From Alphaproteobacteria bacterium (lineage in GTDB: Bacteria; Pseudomonadota; Alphaproteobacteria; UBA9219; RFNS01), in contig WGMR01000007.1 of assembly GCA_016124955.1 (NCBI GenBank), forward strand, positions 310,910 through 374,909: a DNA stretch of 64,000 nt, in the 5' to 3' direction. Below, in pieces: positions 1 to 12,102 of this stretch. Below the pieces are notes generated by a model. The model was given only the letters and a program-made list of their open reading frames with translations, was not told the origin of the DNA and searched no databases. Positions within the stretch are counted from its first letter, which is position 1, and each line of letters begins with the position of its first letter. The position numbers were made by a program, and so were the translations under genes.

Positions 1-98
1 GAATTCAATTGGCAAGCCGCCGGTCGCTGTTGTGGCTGGCGGCTGGCTCGTGTTAAATCTCGTGGTCTTTATAGCATCACGGACGGCGGGCACAAACC

Positions 99-839
99 AT
101 GCGGCGTTTACGGTTGGGAATTAATATCGACCATGTCGCCACTTTGCGTAACGCGCGCGGCGATGTGCACCCGGAAATCATGCGCGCCGCGCACGCCGCG
201 CTGGCGGGCGGGGCCGATAGCATCACGGTGCATCTGCGCGAAGACCGCCGCCATATCCGCGACACCGATGTTGAACGGCTTTGCGCAGCGCTGGGCGCGC
301 CGATCAATATGGAAATGGCCGCAACCGCGGAAATGGCCGCGATCGCGCTCAGGCTGAAACCGCACGCTGTGTGTATTGTGCCCGAACGGCGGGAGGAATT
401 GACGACCGAAGGCGGGCTGGATGTGAAAGGCAAGATCGGCGCGCTGCAGCCTGTCGTTACGCAACTTGCGGCGGCGGGCATACAGGTCGCGCCGTTCATC
501 GACCCGGATATCGCGCAGGTCGATGCGGTCAAGGCCGCGGGCGCGCAGGCGCTTGAATTTCACACCGGCGTTTATTGCAACGCGCGGGGCGGCGCGCAGA
601 CGGCGGCTTTGAAACAGATTACCGATGCCGCGCGCCATGCCGCCGCCATTGGCATTGAAGTGCATGCGGGCCATGGGCTGAATTTTGACAATGTCGGCCC
701 CATAGCCGCGATTGCCGAAATCGAGGAGCTGAATATCGGCCATTATCTTGTGGGCGAGGCGCTGTTCACCGGGCTCGAAGCTGCCGTGCGGCGCATGCGT
801 GCCGCTATGGACGCGGCGCGCGGAGGCAAGCCCGCTTGA
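99..839 (+). CDS. pdxJ: Pyridoxine 5'-phosphate synthase PdxJ
   Basis: Condenses 3-amino-2-oxopropyl phosphate with deoxyxylulose 5-phosphate in the last step of DXP-dependent vitamin B6 synthesis (cytosolic TIM barrel). The 246-residue length is normal. Family motifs are visible: NIDHVATLRNARG at about residues 9-21, HLREDRRH with His45, NMEM with Glu72, and HAGHGLNF near residue 190, which together supply the known catalytic His/Glu/His set. The ATG at 99 is the natural start because LGINIDH follows within a few residues, as in other family members. The stop is 32 bases before the ATG of lepB, so the two are probably cotranscribed. In many relatives acpS sits between pdxJ and lepB; it is not here. 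The 98 bases before the gene show no ORF. Confidence 0.96.
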   Translation: MRRLRLGINIDHVATLRNARGDVHPEIMRAAHAALAGGADSITVHLREDRRHIRDTDVERLCAALGAPINMEMAATAEMAAIALRLKPHAVCIVPERREELTTEGGLDVKGKIGALQPVVTQLAAAGIQVAPFIDPDIAQVDAVKAAGAQALEFHTGVYCNARGGAQTAALKQITDAARHAAAIGIEVHAGHGLNFDNVGPIAAIAEIEELNIGHYLVGEALFTGLEAAVRRMRAAMDAARGGKPA

Positions 840-871
840 CGTCATAAGGCGCAAGGGGCAGTTTGCCAGCC

Positions 872-1663
872 ATGACCCAGCCCAATACCGAAGAAAACCG
901 GCCCGTTACGTCCGACGCGACCCGTAAATTCGAAAAGGATTACGGCGAAGGCAGCGCGATCCGTACCGTGATTTATGCGATCCTGATCGCGGTGGTGATA
1001 CGCACCGTGGCGTTCGAGCCCTTCAATATCCCCTCCGGCTCCATGATGCCGGGGCTGCAGGTGGGCGATTTCCTGTTCGTTTCCAAATTTTCGTACGGCT
1101 ACAGCAGCCGCTCGACCGTGCTGGGGGCGATCCCGCTCGAAGGGCGCTTGTTCGGCAAGCAGCCCGAGCGCGGCGATGTGATCGTGTTCAAGCTGCCGCG
1201 CGACCCGAGCATCGATTACATCAAGCGGCTTATCGGCCTGCCGGGCGATGTGATCGCGGTCCGGAGCGGCGAGGTCTGGATCAACGGCGCGCCGCTGCCG
1301 CGGGAACGCATCGGCCCCGTGATGATGGAAGACAAGGCGGGCATGCCGATGCGCCCGGCCATCGAATGGCGTGAAACCATGCCGAACGGTAAAAGCTATG
1401 TGGTGCTTGAAGAATACGAAAACGCGCCGCTTGATAACGCCGGGCCGTTCCGCGTACCCGAAGGGCATTATTTCATGATGGGCGACAACCGCGATAATTC
1501 GCAGGACAGCCGCACGCGCAATGTCAGCTATGTGCCTTATGAAAACCTCGTGGGGCGCGCGGAATTCACCTTCTTCTCGCTCAGTGCCGCCACGCGGTTC
1601 TGGCAATTCTGGAAATGGCCGTGGTCGGTCCGCTGGGACCGCATGTTCCAGCAAATTCAATAG
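872..1663 (+). CDS. lepB: Signal peptidase I
   Basis: Membrane-bound serine protease that cleaves signal peptides from Sec- and Tat-exported proteins. From the ATG at 872 the product has 263 residues: a charged N-terminus, one transmembrane helix at about 30-47, then the catalytic motif IPSGSMMPG with Ser57, the Lys-containing motif DYIKRLIGLPGD, and the MGDNRDNSQDSR box near the C-terminal third. A TTG at 863 in the same frame has a better-spaced AAGGGG and cannot be excluded; it would add three residues. The gene follows pdxJ and is separated from rnc by two bases, the classical lepB-rnc-era arrangement. Confidence 0.96.
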   Translation: MTQPNTEENRPVTSDATRKFEKDYGEGSAIRTVIYAILIAVVIRTVAFEPFNIPSGSMMPGLQVGDFLFVSKFSYGYSSRSTVLGAIPLEGRLFGKQPERGDVIVFKLPRDPSIDYIKRLIGLPGDVIAVRSGEVWINGAPLPRERIGPVMMEDKAGMPMRPAIEWRETMPNGKSYVVLEEYENAPLDNAGPFRVPEGHYFMMGDNRDNSQDSRTRNVSYVPYENLVGRAEFTFFSLSAATRFWQFWKWPWSVRWDRMFQQIQ

Positions 1664-1665
1664 CC

Positions 1666-2367
1666 ATGGCCGGCGCCGAACCAACCAGCGTCAATGTCAC
1701 AGTGCTGATGCGCGCGCTTTCGCACCAGTTCGCCGCCATGGATTTGCTTGAAGCGGCGCTCACCCACCCTTCGCTTTCCGCGCCGCGCCGCCCGTCCGGC
1801 GCGCCGGCCTATGAACGGCTCGAATTCCTCGGCGACCGGGTAGTCGGGCTCGTGATCGCGGCGTGGCTATACCGAATGTACCCGGATGCGAGCGAAGGCG
1901 ACCTGGCGCGCCGCCATACCGGCCTTGTAAACCGCGATGTGCTGACGCGCGTGGCCGAAGGCCTCGATCTCGATCGCTATCTGCGCGTGGCGAAAAGCGA
2001 ACGCGTGGCGGGCGGCACGGTTAACGCCGGTATATTATCGGACGCGTGCGAAGCCGTGATCGGCGCGCTCTATCTCGATGGCGGCATGGAAGCGGCCGAG
2101 CGTTTCATCCATAGCGCATGGGAACCGTTGCTCGATGCTGCGGCGCGTCCGCCGATCGACCCCAAGACGGAATTGCAGGAATGGGTGCAGGCGCGCAGCA
2201 TGCCGCTGCCGGCCTACCGCGTGGTTTCCAGCGAAGGCCCGGCGCACGCGCCTTGCTTCGTGGTCGAAGTGACGATCAAGGACCACGATCCGGTGACGGC
2301 CGAGGGGTCATCCAAGCGCATTGCGGAAAAGGAAGCGGCCGCAAGGCTGCTGAGGATGCTGGCATGA
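1666..2367 (+). CDS. rnc: Ribonuclease III
   Basis: Cleaves double-stranded RNA in rRNA maturation and mRNA turnover. From ATG 1666 (three bases after the lepB stop) the protein has 233 residues. The N-terminal endonuclease domain carries the signature ERLEFLGDRVVG and the later acidic residues in SDACEAVIGALYLDGG. The C-terminal third is a double-stranded-RNA-binding domain, from DPKTELQEW to the closing EKEAAARLLRML. The frame is open further upstream into lepB, but that part shows no conservation. The stop overlaps the era start as ATGA, indicating translational coupling. Confidence 0.96.
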   Translation: MAGAEPTSVNVTVLMRALSHQFAAMDLLEAALTHPSLSAPRRPSGAPAYERLEFLGDRVVGLVIAAWLYRMYPDASEGDLARRHTGLVNRDVLTRVAEGLDLDRYLRVAKSERVAGGTVNAGILSDACEAVIGALYLDGGMEAAERFIHSAWEPLLDAAARPPIDPKTELQEWVQARSMPLPAYRVVSSEGPAHAPCFVVEVTIKDHDPVTAEGSSKRIAEKEAAARLLRMLA

Positions 2368-3260
2368 CGGGCAAAACACGCTGCGGCTATGTCGCGCTGA
2401 TCGGCGCGCCGAATGCGGGAAAATCCACGCTTGTGAACGCGCTGGTTGGGCAAAAGGTTTCGATCATCAGCGCCAAGCCGCAAACCACGCGCATGCGGAT
2501 CCTTGGTGTCGCGACGGCGGGGGATACGCAGCTTTGCCTGCTCGATACCCCCGGCGTCTTCAAGCCCAAGCGCACGCTGGACCGCGCCATGGTCGGCGCC
2601 GCGTGGCAATCGCTTGACGATGCCGATGCCGTGCTGCTGGTGATTGATGCGCAGGCGGGGATCGATGCTTCGATCGAGGCGCTGATCAGCCAGCTCGAAG
2701 CCGCGAAGCGGCCCGTGATCGCGGTTCTGAACAAGGTTGATCTTGTGAAGCCGCATGAAAAGCTTTTGCCGCTTGCGGATAAACTGGCGGCGCATGCGAT
2801 CATTGAACAAACCTTCATGATCTCCGCGCTCAAGCGTGACGGCGTTGCCGATCTGCGCGCCGTGTTGGCGCCGCGCATGCCCGAAGGACCGTGGCTGTTC
2901 GATAAGGACCAGTTGACGGATCTGTCTTCCCGCCTGTTCGCGACCGAAATCACGCGCGAACAGTTGTACCTTCAATTGTCGCAGGAACTCCCCTACGCCG
3001 CCGCCGTGATTCCCGAAGCATGGGAAGACCAGCCGGACGGCAGCGTCCGCATTACGCAAAATGTGGTGGTGACGCGCGAAGGGCAGAAGGGAATTGTGGT
3101 CGGCAAGGGCGGCGCGCGCATCAAGGCGATCGGCACGGCCGCGCGCGGGCAGCTTGAAAAACTGCTCGGGCAGCGCGTACATTTATTGCTTGAAGTGAAG
3201 GTCGATGAGAAGTGGCAGGAACGGGGCGATTTTTACCGCCTGTTCGGGCTTAAGCACTAA
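2364..3260 (+). CDS. era: GTPase Era, 30S assembly factor
   Basis: Ras-like GTPase that binds the 3' end of 16S rRNA and monitors small-subunit maturation. 298 residues from ATG 2364. G1 is GAPNAGKST (about residues 13-21), G3 is DTPG and G4 is NKVD. The C-terminal KH domain contains IVVGKGGARIKAIG. The frame stays open to 2118 inside rnc, but only the ATG that overlaps the rnc stop gives a normal Era N-terminus. recO, often next in alphaproteobacteria, is absent; a lower-GC non-coding stretch follows instead. Confidence 0.97.
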   Translation: MTGKTRCGYVALIGAPNAGKSTLVNALVGQKVSIISAKPQTTRMRILGVATAGDTQLCLLDTPGVFKPKRTLDRAMVGAAWQSLDDADAVLLVIDAQAGIDASIEALISQLEAAKRPVIAVLNKVDLVKPHEKLLPLADKLAAHAIIEQTFMISALKRDGVADLRAVLAPRMPEGPWLFDKDQLTDLSSRLFATEITREQLYLQLSQELPYAAAVIPEAWEDQPDGSVRITQNVVVTREGQKGIVVGKGGARIKAIGTAARGQLEKLLGQRVHLLLEVKVDEKWQERGDFYRLFGLKH

Positions 3261-3742
3261 CCTTGCGGCGGGCCATTCAGACCAAGGCTGCGCCGCATAC
3301 GGACTTGCGGGCGCTGACCTAGCGGCAACACATAGGCATCTCGGTCAGCTACGTTATCTGATGCTATGCGCCAGCTGAAATTTGTGGACGCAGGTGCATA
3401 CTGGCCGGAGTTTTTTTTGTTTCTCCAGCGGATAAATCTATTCACGATCCATGAAAACCAAGCTTTGTGGTGTTTTCTTGGCCCCGGCTTTATTACATCA
3501 CCCATAACAACCTGCTCAAATCATCGTTTGCGTCAATATCCTCATAATGTCGCACAGCGTGCCGAAAGTAATTACGATAACTTTCATGAAATGACTATTT
3601 TCTAATAACAAAAAAACGGTAAGTTGGCGCACCCCATTGCGCCACCAGTACCGGCATGGTAGAAGCGCGCGGGCGAAAGAAGAATCTGTCGCCCAGGAAA
3701 CGAATAATAACGTATTTTCAATGCACTAGAGGTTCATTGCCC
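3261..3742. other. Non-coding region between era and atpH
   Basis: A stretch of 482 bases without a convincing gene. From about 3400 it is visibly richer in A and T than its surroundings, with runs of T (3411-3418) and A (3608-3614). Short open frames exist on both strands (3366-3605 plus, 3257-3505 minus); neither resembles a known family nor has a clear ribosome binding site, though the minus frame could be a gene remnant. The region must contain the atpHA promoter, but I cannot place it securely. Confidence 0.5.
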
Positions 3743-4339
3743 GTGACGACAGTGACCGCAGAACAAGGACAGGGGAAGGCCCCCATCGTGGCCGGCGCGG
3801 CCGCCCAGCTGGCGCGCCGTTATGCCGTCGCTCTTTACGATCTTGCAGATGAACAAAATGCGATCGATGCCGTCGCATCCGATTTTCGCGCCATCCGTCA
3901 GCTGGTCGCCGCCAGCGCCGAGCTGCAGGCCATTATGGCCAATCCGCGCTTGTCGCGTTTGCAGCAGATGAAGGCGATGCAGGCACTGGCGCAAGCGGCG
4001 CAGTTCCAGAAGCTGACGCAGAATTTCCTCGGTCTTACGGCGCAAAATCGCCGCACCGCGCTTTTGCCGGTGATCACCGAAGCCTTTCTCGGCGAAGTGG
4101 CGCGGCGCCGCGGCGAAACCATTGCCGCCGTGACGAGCGCACAGAAACTTTCCCCGCAGCAGGCGGAGGCGCTGACGGGCGCCCTGCAAAAGGCGGCGGG
4201 CGGCAAGATCCAGATCACGTTCAGCGAAGATCGCGATCTGCTCGGCGGTTTCACGGTTAAACTGGGCTCGCGTTTCGTCGATGCGTCGCTCAAGAACAAG
4301 CTGGCGCGGCTCGCGCGTCATATGAAGGAGGCAGCATAG
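3743..4339 (+). CDS. atpH: ATP synthase F1 subunit delta
   Basis: Peripheral stalk subunit joining F1 to the Fo b-subunits. 198 residues from a GTG at 3743. The sequence shows the family pattern: [14 protein letters not shown] near the N-terminus, a helical N-terminal domain, and the C-terminal segment [20 protein letters not shown], whose LLGG(F)xV element is diagnostic. AGAGG at 3728-3732 lies 10 bases before the GTG; a TTG at 3737 is an alternative. The longer open frame from ATG 3656 adds a basic stretch not found in the family. atpA starts two bases after the stop. Confidence 0.93.
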   Translation: MTTVTAEQGQGKAPIVAGAAAQLARRYAVALYDLADEQNAIDAVASDFRAIRQLVAASAELQAIMANPRLSRLQQMKAMQALAQAAQFQKLTQNFLGLTAQNRRTALLPVITEAFLGEVARRRGETIAAVTSAQKLSPQQAEALTGALQKAAGGKIQITFSEDRDLLGGFTVKLGSRFVDASLKNKLARLARHMKEAA

Positions 4340-4341
4340 TC

Positions 4342-5871
<1,530 letters not shown>

Positions 5872-5900
5872 GCGCAAACGCCCGGCGATTACGAACAAAG

Positions 5901-5941
5901 AAAAACCCCGCCTCCGGGAAAACGAAGGCGGGGTTTTTTTT
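5901..5941 (+). terminator. Intrinsic terminator after atpA
   Basis: Perfect 8-bp stem CCCCGCCT (5906-5913) / AGGCGGGG (5926-5933), followed by eight T residues (5934-5941). Five A residues precede the stem, so it could also stop transcription arriving from the minus-strand ORF at 5964-6119. Confidence 0.93.
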
Positions 5942-5963
5942 ATTCTGGACTCACTGAATCACT

Positions 5964-6119
5964 TCAGCCTTTAGGCATTGGTCTGCCCCAAGGGCCGGCA
6001 AGGTCGTCAATAGGGCCGGAATCGGGTTCTGCTGGTTTTGGTTCCGGCTCTGACGCGAGCGTAACGCGCCCGGCGGTCCGCAGCTGTGCGGCAACCGGCT
6101 TCATCGATATCGTTCTCAT
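5964..6119 (-). CDS. Possible 51-residue proline-rich peptide
   Basis: A small minus-strand ORF with a good ribosome binding site (GGGAGAG, 3 bases before ATG 6119). The predicted 51-residue product begins MRTISMKPVAAQLR and continues into a Pro/Glu-rich segment (EPEPKPAEPD) and a GPWGRPMPKG tail; no family is recognised. Upstream, a possible sigma-70 promoter reads TTGACT (6207-6202) with a weak -10 about 17 bases on. It converges on atpA across the bidirectional terminator at 5901-5941. Coding status is inferred only from the RBS, promoter-like element and terminator. Confidence 0.42.
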   Translation of the reverse strand: MRTISMKPVAAQLRTAGRVTLASEPEPKPAEPDSGPIDDLAGPWGRPMPKG

Positions 6120-6326
6120 AATCTCTCCCAGCAAAAATTTTTACCTGAATCCGTAAAACCGCGTTTCAGGGCACCAAGAAATAAAAAATCCTGGGTGATT
6201 CAGTCAACGAAATTATATGCTGCAACTGCGAAATGCAGCGCAACTTTATTGCGTTTAAGGCCCGTATTTTTGTGCGACGCAAAATAGCATGGTTAAAGCC
6301 GGGTATGGTGGCTGCGGTGATGGCTG

Positions 6327-7232
6327 CTAGGAGATTTGCAGTTTCACTCGTGCCCCTACCTCGGGCAATTGGTAACCCGGTCTCGTAGCCGCAGGCAGGT
6401 CGCGCAAATTCAACACCATTGGTACGCTGCCGCCGTCAATCAGGGTCGAGCTGGAATTCAGCGTGAGGACATTCTTGTGCTTCTTGTCGTCGAAGAAGGT
6501 CTGCCGCACCACGGCCCGGAAGGAAGGGAAGAATCTCTGCGATTGCCGCCCGCCAATTTCAAGGGAAGCTCTTGCAAACGCAATTTTGATGGACTTTCCT
6601 TCTGCCTTTTCCAGCCTTGCGCGGTCGGCTTGTGAAAGATACAGGCCAACATTGCCAAAATTATCGACCCTGAACACATGGGTAACATCGGGAGGTGCAG
6701 GCACGCTGGATGCGATATCCATAGGCTCCAGTTTGTCGTCAGCCATTTGTTGCGCGCGGGTTTCCGGTTGGGAAAAGCGCAGCGTTTCCTCCGGCAGCAC
6801 CTCGAGCGAACGGAACTGGCTGCTGGTATGGTTGGTATTGGTAAGCCGGTAGAGGCTTTTGATCTGGTCCCGGACATATGAAAGCTCGTACCCGTTCAGG
6901 GTGCCGCAAATGACCGTGCCGTCCTTAAGCTCGGCGCATACGAATTCTTTGCGATGGTTCCCCTTTTTGCCGTTGGTTTTGTCCTTGTCTGGCGGCGCGC
7001 AATTGACGGCAAGCACAAGCTTTTCGGGCCGGGACTTGTTGGTGACAAGCTCGGAAACAATCGTGCCGATATCAATCGTGGTGTGCGCGGGCGTTACATG
7101 TAGATCGGCATCGCGGATGCCAAGCTTGCCCATCCAGTGCGTATAGGCGTCCTGTATCTTGGGGACGGCGTTGATCACATCGGTCGTATCGGTGATGTGG
7201 CGTATGCTGGTTCTTGAATATGCTGCGCTCAT
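6327..7232 (-). CDS. Divergent SAM-hydroxide adenosyltransferase-like protein
   Basis: 301 residues from ATG 7232 (MSAAYSRTS...). The open frame extends further upstream, but that part is Arg/Cys-rich and looks non-coding. The layout resembles the DUF62 family (S-adenosylmethionine hydrolases and halogenases): an early DIGTIVSEL segment, then VCAELKDGTVICGTLNGYEL, comparable to the family's display of a conserved NG after a glycine-rich strand, then FRSLEVLPEETL in the place of the usual FHGRDxFAPAAA, and in the second half FRVDNFGNV, comparable to the DxFGN motif. Several family-invariant residues (the PDNG aspartate and the GRD aspartate) are replaced, so catalytic activity is doubtful. It stands alone, with no operon partner. 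Confidence 0.45.
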   Translation of the reverse strand: MSAAYSRTSIRHITDTTDVINAVPKIQDAYTHWMGKLGIRDADLHVTPAHTTIDIGTIVSELVTNKSRPEKLVLAVNCAPPDKDKTNGKKGNHRKEFVCAELKDGTVICGTLNGYELSYVRDQIKSLYRLTNTNHTSSQFRSLEVLPEETLRFSQPETRAQQMADDKLEPMDIASSVPAPPDVTHVFRVDNFGNVGLYLSQADRARLEKAEGKSIKIAFARASLEIGGRQSQRFFPSFRAVVRQTFFDDKKHKNVLTLNSSSTLIDGGSVPMVLNLRDLPAATRPGYQLPEVGARVKLQIS

Positions 7233-7531
7233 GGTTCTCACAATCGTTTTGCGCGCCACAAATGCGTGGACGCGCGGGTTCACCTTGCGGGAACAGACCC
7301 AGCGCAAAGAACAACGATATGTGAGGCTATAAAAATAGCTTCGGCACAGCGTGGCCCTGCTGGGGACCACAGTGCGGAAGCTCTGATATTCTATCGGGGC
7401 TTACTGGCTGCGGCGCTTTAGCTATCGGTAACGCGGCAGCAAGCTGCTCCCATCAAATTCCGCGGTTCCGCCGAAACGGAACATTCGTTCTATAGGAAAT
7501 TCGGCCACCCGCCGTCAAGCAGTCTGTATGG

Positions 7532-9082
7532 TTAATTTTGCAGCATGGCGCCGACCCATGCCAGCCATGCGGGCTGTGCCGGGCCGAGCAGGGCAAAAAG
7601 TAAATAAACGACAAGTATAAGCGCCATTGTGGTCATGCCGATTTTGCCGCTCGGCGGCGTCGCCATTTTGCCCGCTGCCGCACCCGGCCCGAACCGCCGC
7701 GTTAGCGCCATGCGCCCCGCGCGGCCGACCGCGAACCAGCCAAACCCCATCATAACCGGTGCCGCCACAAGCTCGGCCGCCACGCGCGCGGAAAGCGGCA
7801 AGCCGGCAAGCGCGGGCGTCATGAACAGGGCGGCAAACGCCCCGCATGCCAGCGCGACGCTGCCGCCAGAGGCAAGCCAGCGCGCCTTCAACGTCACCTG
7901 TTTCAGCGCGCGCGTGACGTTCTGCATAATCTCCGTGGCACAATTGCGCGAAAGCGCAATCGGGTGCTGGCGCAGCAAATCGCGCGCTTCCCGCTGCCCC
8001 GCGAGCGTGATGCGCAGCGCGTCTTCGATCACCTTTGCCTTGCAGGCATCCTGCAGCATATCGCTGCCCTCGGCCGCCATGGCAAGCGCCTTGCGCGCGG
8101 CCTTGAGCGTGGCATCAAGGAAGGGCGGCACATCAAGCAATGCGCGGCGGTTGCCGAAAACCGTGACGCGCATGCGCTTGTTGAGGATCGAGAGCGCCAT
8201 TTCCGCCGCCGGGAAAGCGGCCGTGTAATGCAGACGCTGCACGCTTCCCCCGGTTTCGCCGTCACGCACATAGGAAATATCGGCGTGCCCGCGCGCCAGC
8301 AGATCCGGCCCGTTGCGGCCGATCAGGTTGCGGATAGCTGACGGAACATCCGCGCCGTGATTGATGGCGAAGCTGACCTCGACGCTGTAATTGAGCTTCA
8401 CGAGATCGGTGATCATGCCGGTGCCGCGGCACCCGGTGCACTGCATGCCGCCGCTGCCCCTGCATGTAGGGCAGGCGGTCGCGCCGCGGCCCTGACACGT
8501 GCGGCACCCGACGCTGCGCGCGCCACGGCACGTTATGCAAGGTTGCTGCCCGTTGCCGCCCGGCTGCATGCCCGTGCCCTGGCAGGCGGGGCATATTTCT
8601 TGCCCGCGCGCCTGGCATTGGTTGCAGGGCATGGTCTTGTTGCCATGACAGGTGGGGCAGGCGCTTGCCCGCGCGCCGCCGCATTCAACGCACGCTTCGC
8701 TGGCCGCCAGCTGTTCGGTGCGCTCGTCCAGTTCGAAGCGCAAACCTTCCGCCCCCCAGCCTTGCCCGGGCATTTTGTGCAATTCGCCTTTGATCGCATC
8801 GAACCAGCTTTGGGTGGCGGTAAACTCCTTTTGCTGCTTGGTCAGATGCTGCTGCATTTCGGCTGTGGACGCGAAGTTGTGTATCTTGCGGCCCTTCACT
8901 GTGCCCGGCTGGCGCCCGGCCTGCGCCGAAACATGCGGCGTGAGCGTCATGGTTGCCGTCAGTTCGCAGGCCCGTTCCTCGGTGCTGAGAAGCTGGATGA
9001 TCTCGCCGCTCGCGCCGTTGGACGAAGCGAGCGCGCGCAGGCGGGCGAGGGCGGCATCGGTAAGCGGGACGGGTGTGTTCAT
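7532..9082 (-). CDS. Membrane protein with eight DnaJ-type CxxC zinc-binding motifs
   Basis: 516 residues from ATG 9082 (a TTG sits immediately upstream in frame). Residues about 130-225 hold a chain of eight CxxC motifs, mostly CxxCxGxG (CVEC, CPTC, CNQC, CPAC, CITC, CRTC, CPTC, CTGC). This is twice the four found in DnaJ, and there is no J domain. A mixed soluble domain follows, and the C-terminal 120 residues contain about three hydrophobic helices, ending close to the C-terminus. The N-terminus has a Gln-rich helical part. By analogy the Cys cluster should bind zinc and possibly unfolded protein; no substrate or partner can be named. It is transcribed away from uvrA's end and appears monocistronic. 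Confidence 0.7.
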   Translation of the reverse strand: MNTPVPLTDAALARLRALASSNGASGEIIQLLSTEERACELTATMTLTPHVSAQAGRQPGTVKGRKIHNFASTAEMQQHLTKQQKEFTATQSWFDAIKGELHKMPGQGWGAEGLRFELDERTEQLAASEACVECGGARASACPTCHGNKTMPCNQCQARGQEICPACQGTGMQPGGNGQQPCITCRGARSVGCRTCQGRGATACPTCRGSGGMQCTGCRGTGMITDLVKLNYSVEVSFAINHGADVPSAIRNLIGRNGPDLLARGHADISYVRDGETGGSVQRLHYTAAFPAAEMALSILNKRMRVTVFGNRRALLDVPPFLDATLKAARKALAMAAEGSDMLQDACKAKVIEDALRITLAGQREARDLLRQHPIALSRNCATEIMQNVTRALKQVTLKARWLASGGSVALACGAFAALFMTPALAGLPLSARVAAELVAAPVMMGFGWFAVGRAGRMALTRRFGPGAAAGKMATPPSGKIGMTTMALILVVYLLFALLGPAQPAWLAWVGAMLQN

Positions 9083-9162
9083 CAAGGATTGCGTTGCCGT
9101 GGCGGGACGGCTCCATCATACACAATCATCGCGGCAACGAAAGCGGCGGCATCCCGCCTTTT

Positions 9163-12015
<2,853 letters not shown>

Positions 12016-12030
12016 GGCCCGAGATGTTTA

Positions 12031-12045
12031 GAACAAAACAGGTAC
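12031..12045. promoter_or_regulatory. Imperfect LexA box upstream of uvrA
   Basis: GAAC AAAACAG GTAC, i.e. GAAC-N7-GAAC with one mismatch in the second half-site, ending 16-30 bases before the uvrA start. uvrA is a common SOS gene, and the perfect box in this window (lexA, 44147-44161) has the same geometry. One mismatch leaves this uncertain. Confidence 0.35.
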
Positions 12046-12102
12046 ATCGCTCAAGGGCTTGTTTTGGCGGCAATTATCCCTTTGAGAAGCCTGCGTTTTA
12101 CC

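Noticed and set aside
3366..3605. 79-codon ORF between era and atpH
   Set aside because: No SD, no similarity to a known family, low-GC DNA with many codons unlike the neighbours. I treat the region as non-coding.
7479..7490. GAAC-ATTC-GTTC palindrome resembling the Gram-positive LexA box
   Set aside because: The lexA gene in this window has the alphaproteobacterial direct-repeat box, so the inverted form is probably chance. It is not next to a repair gene.
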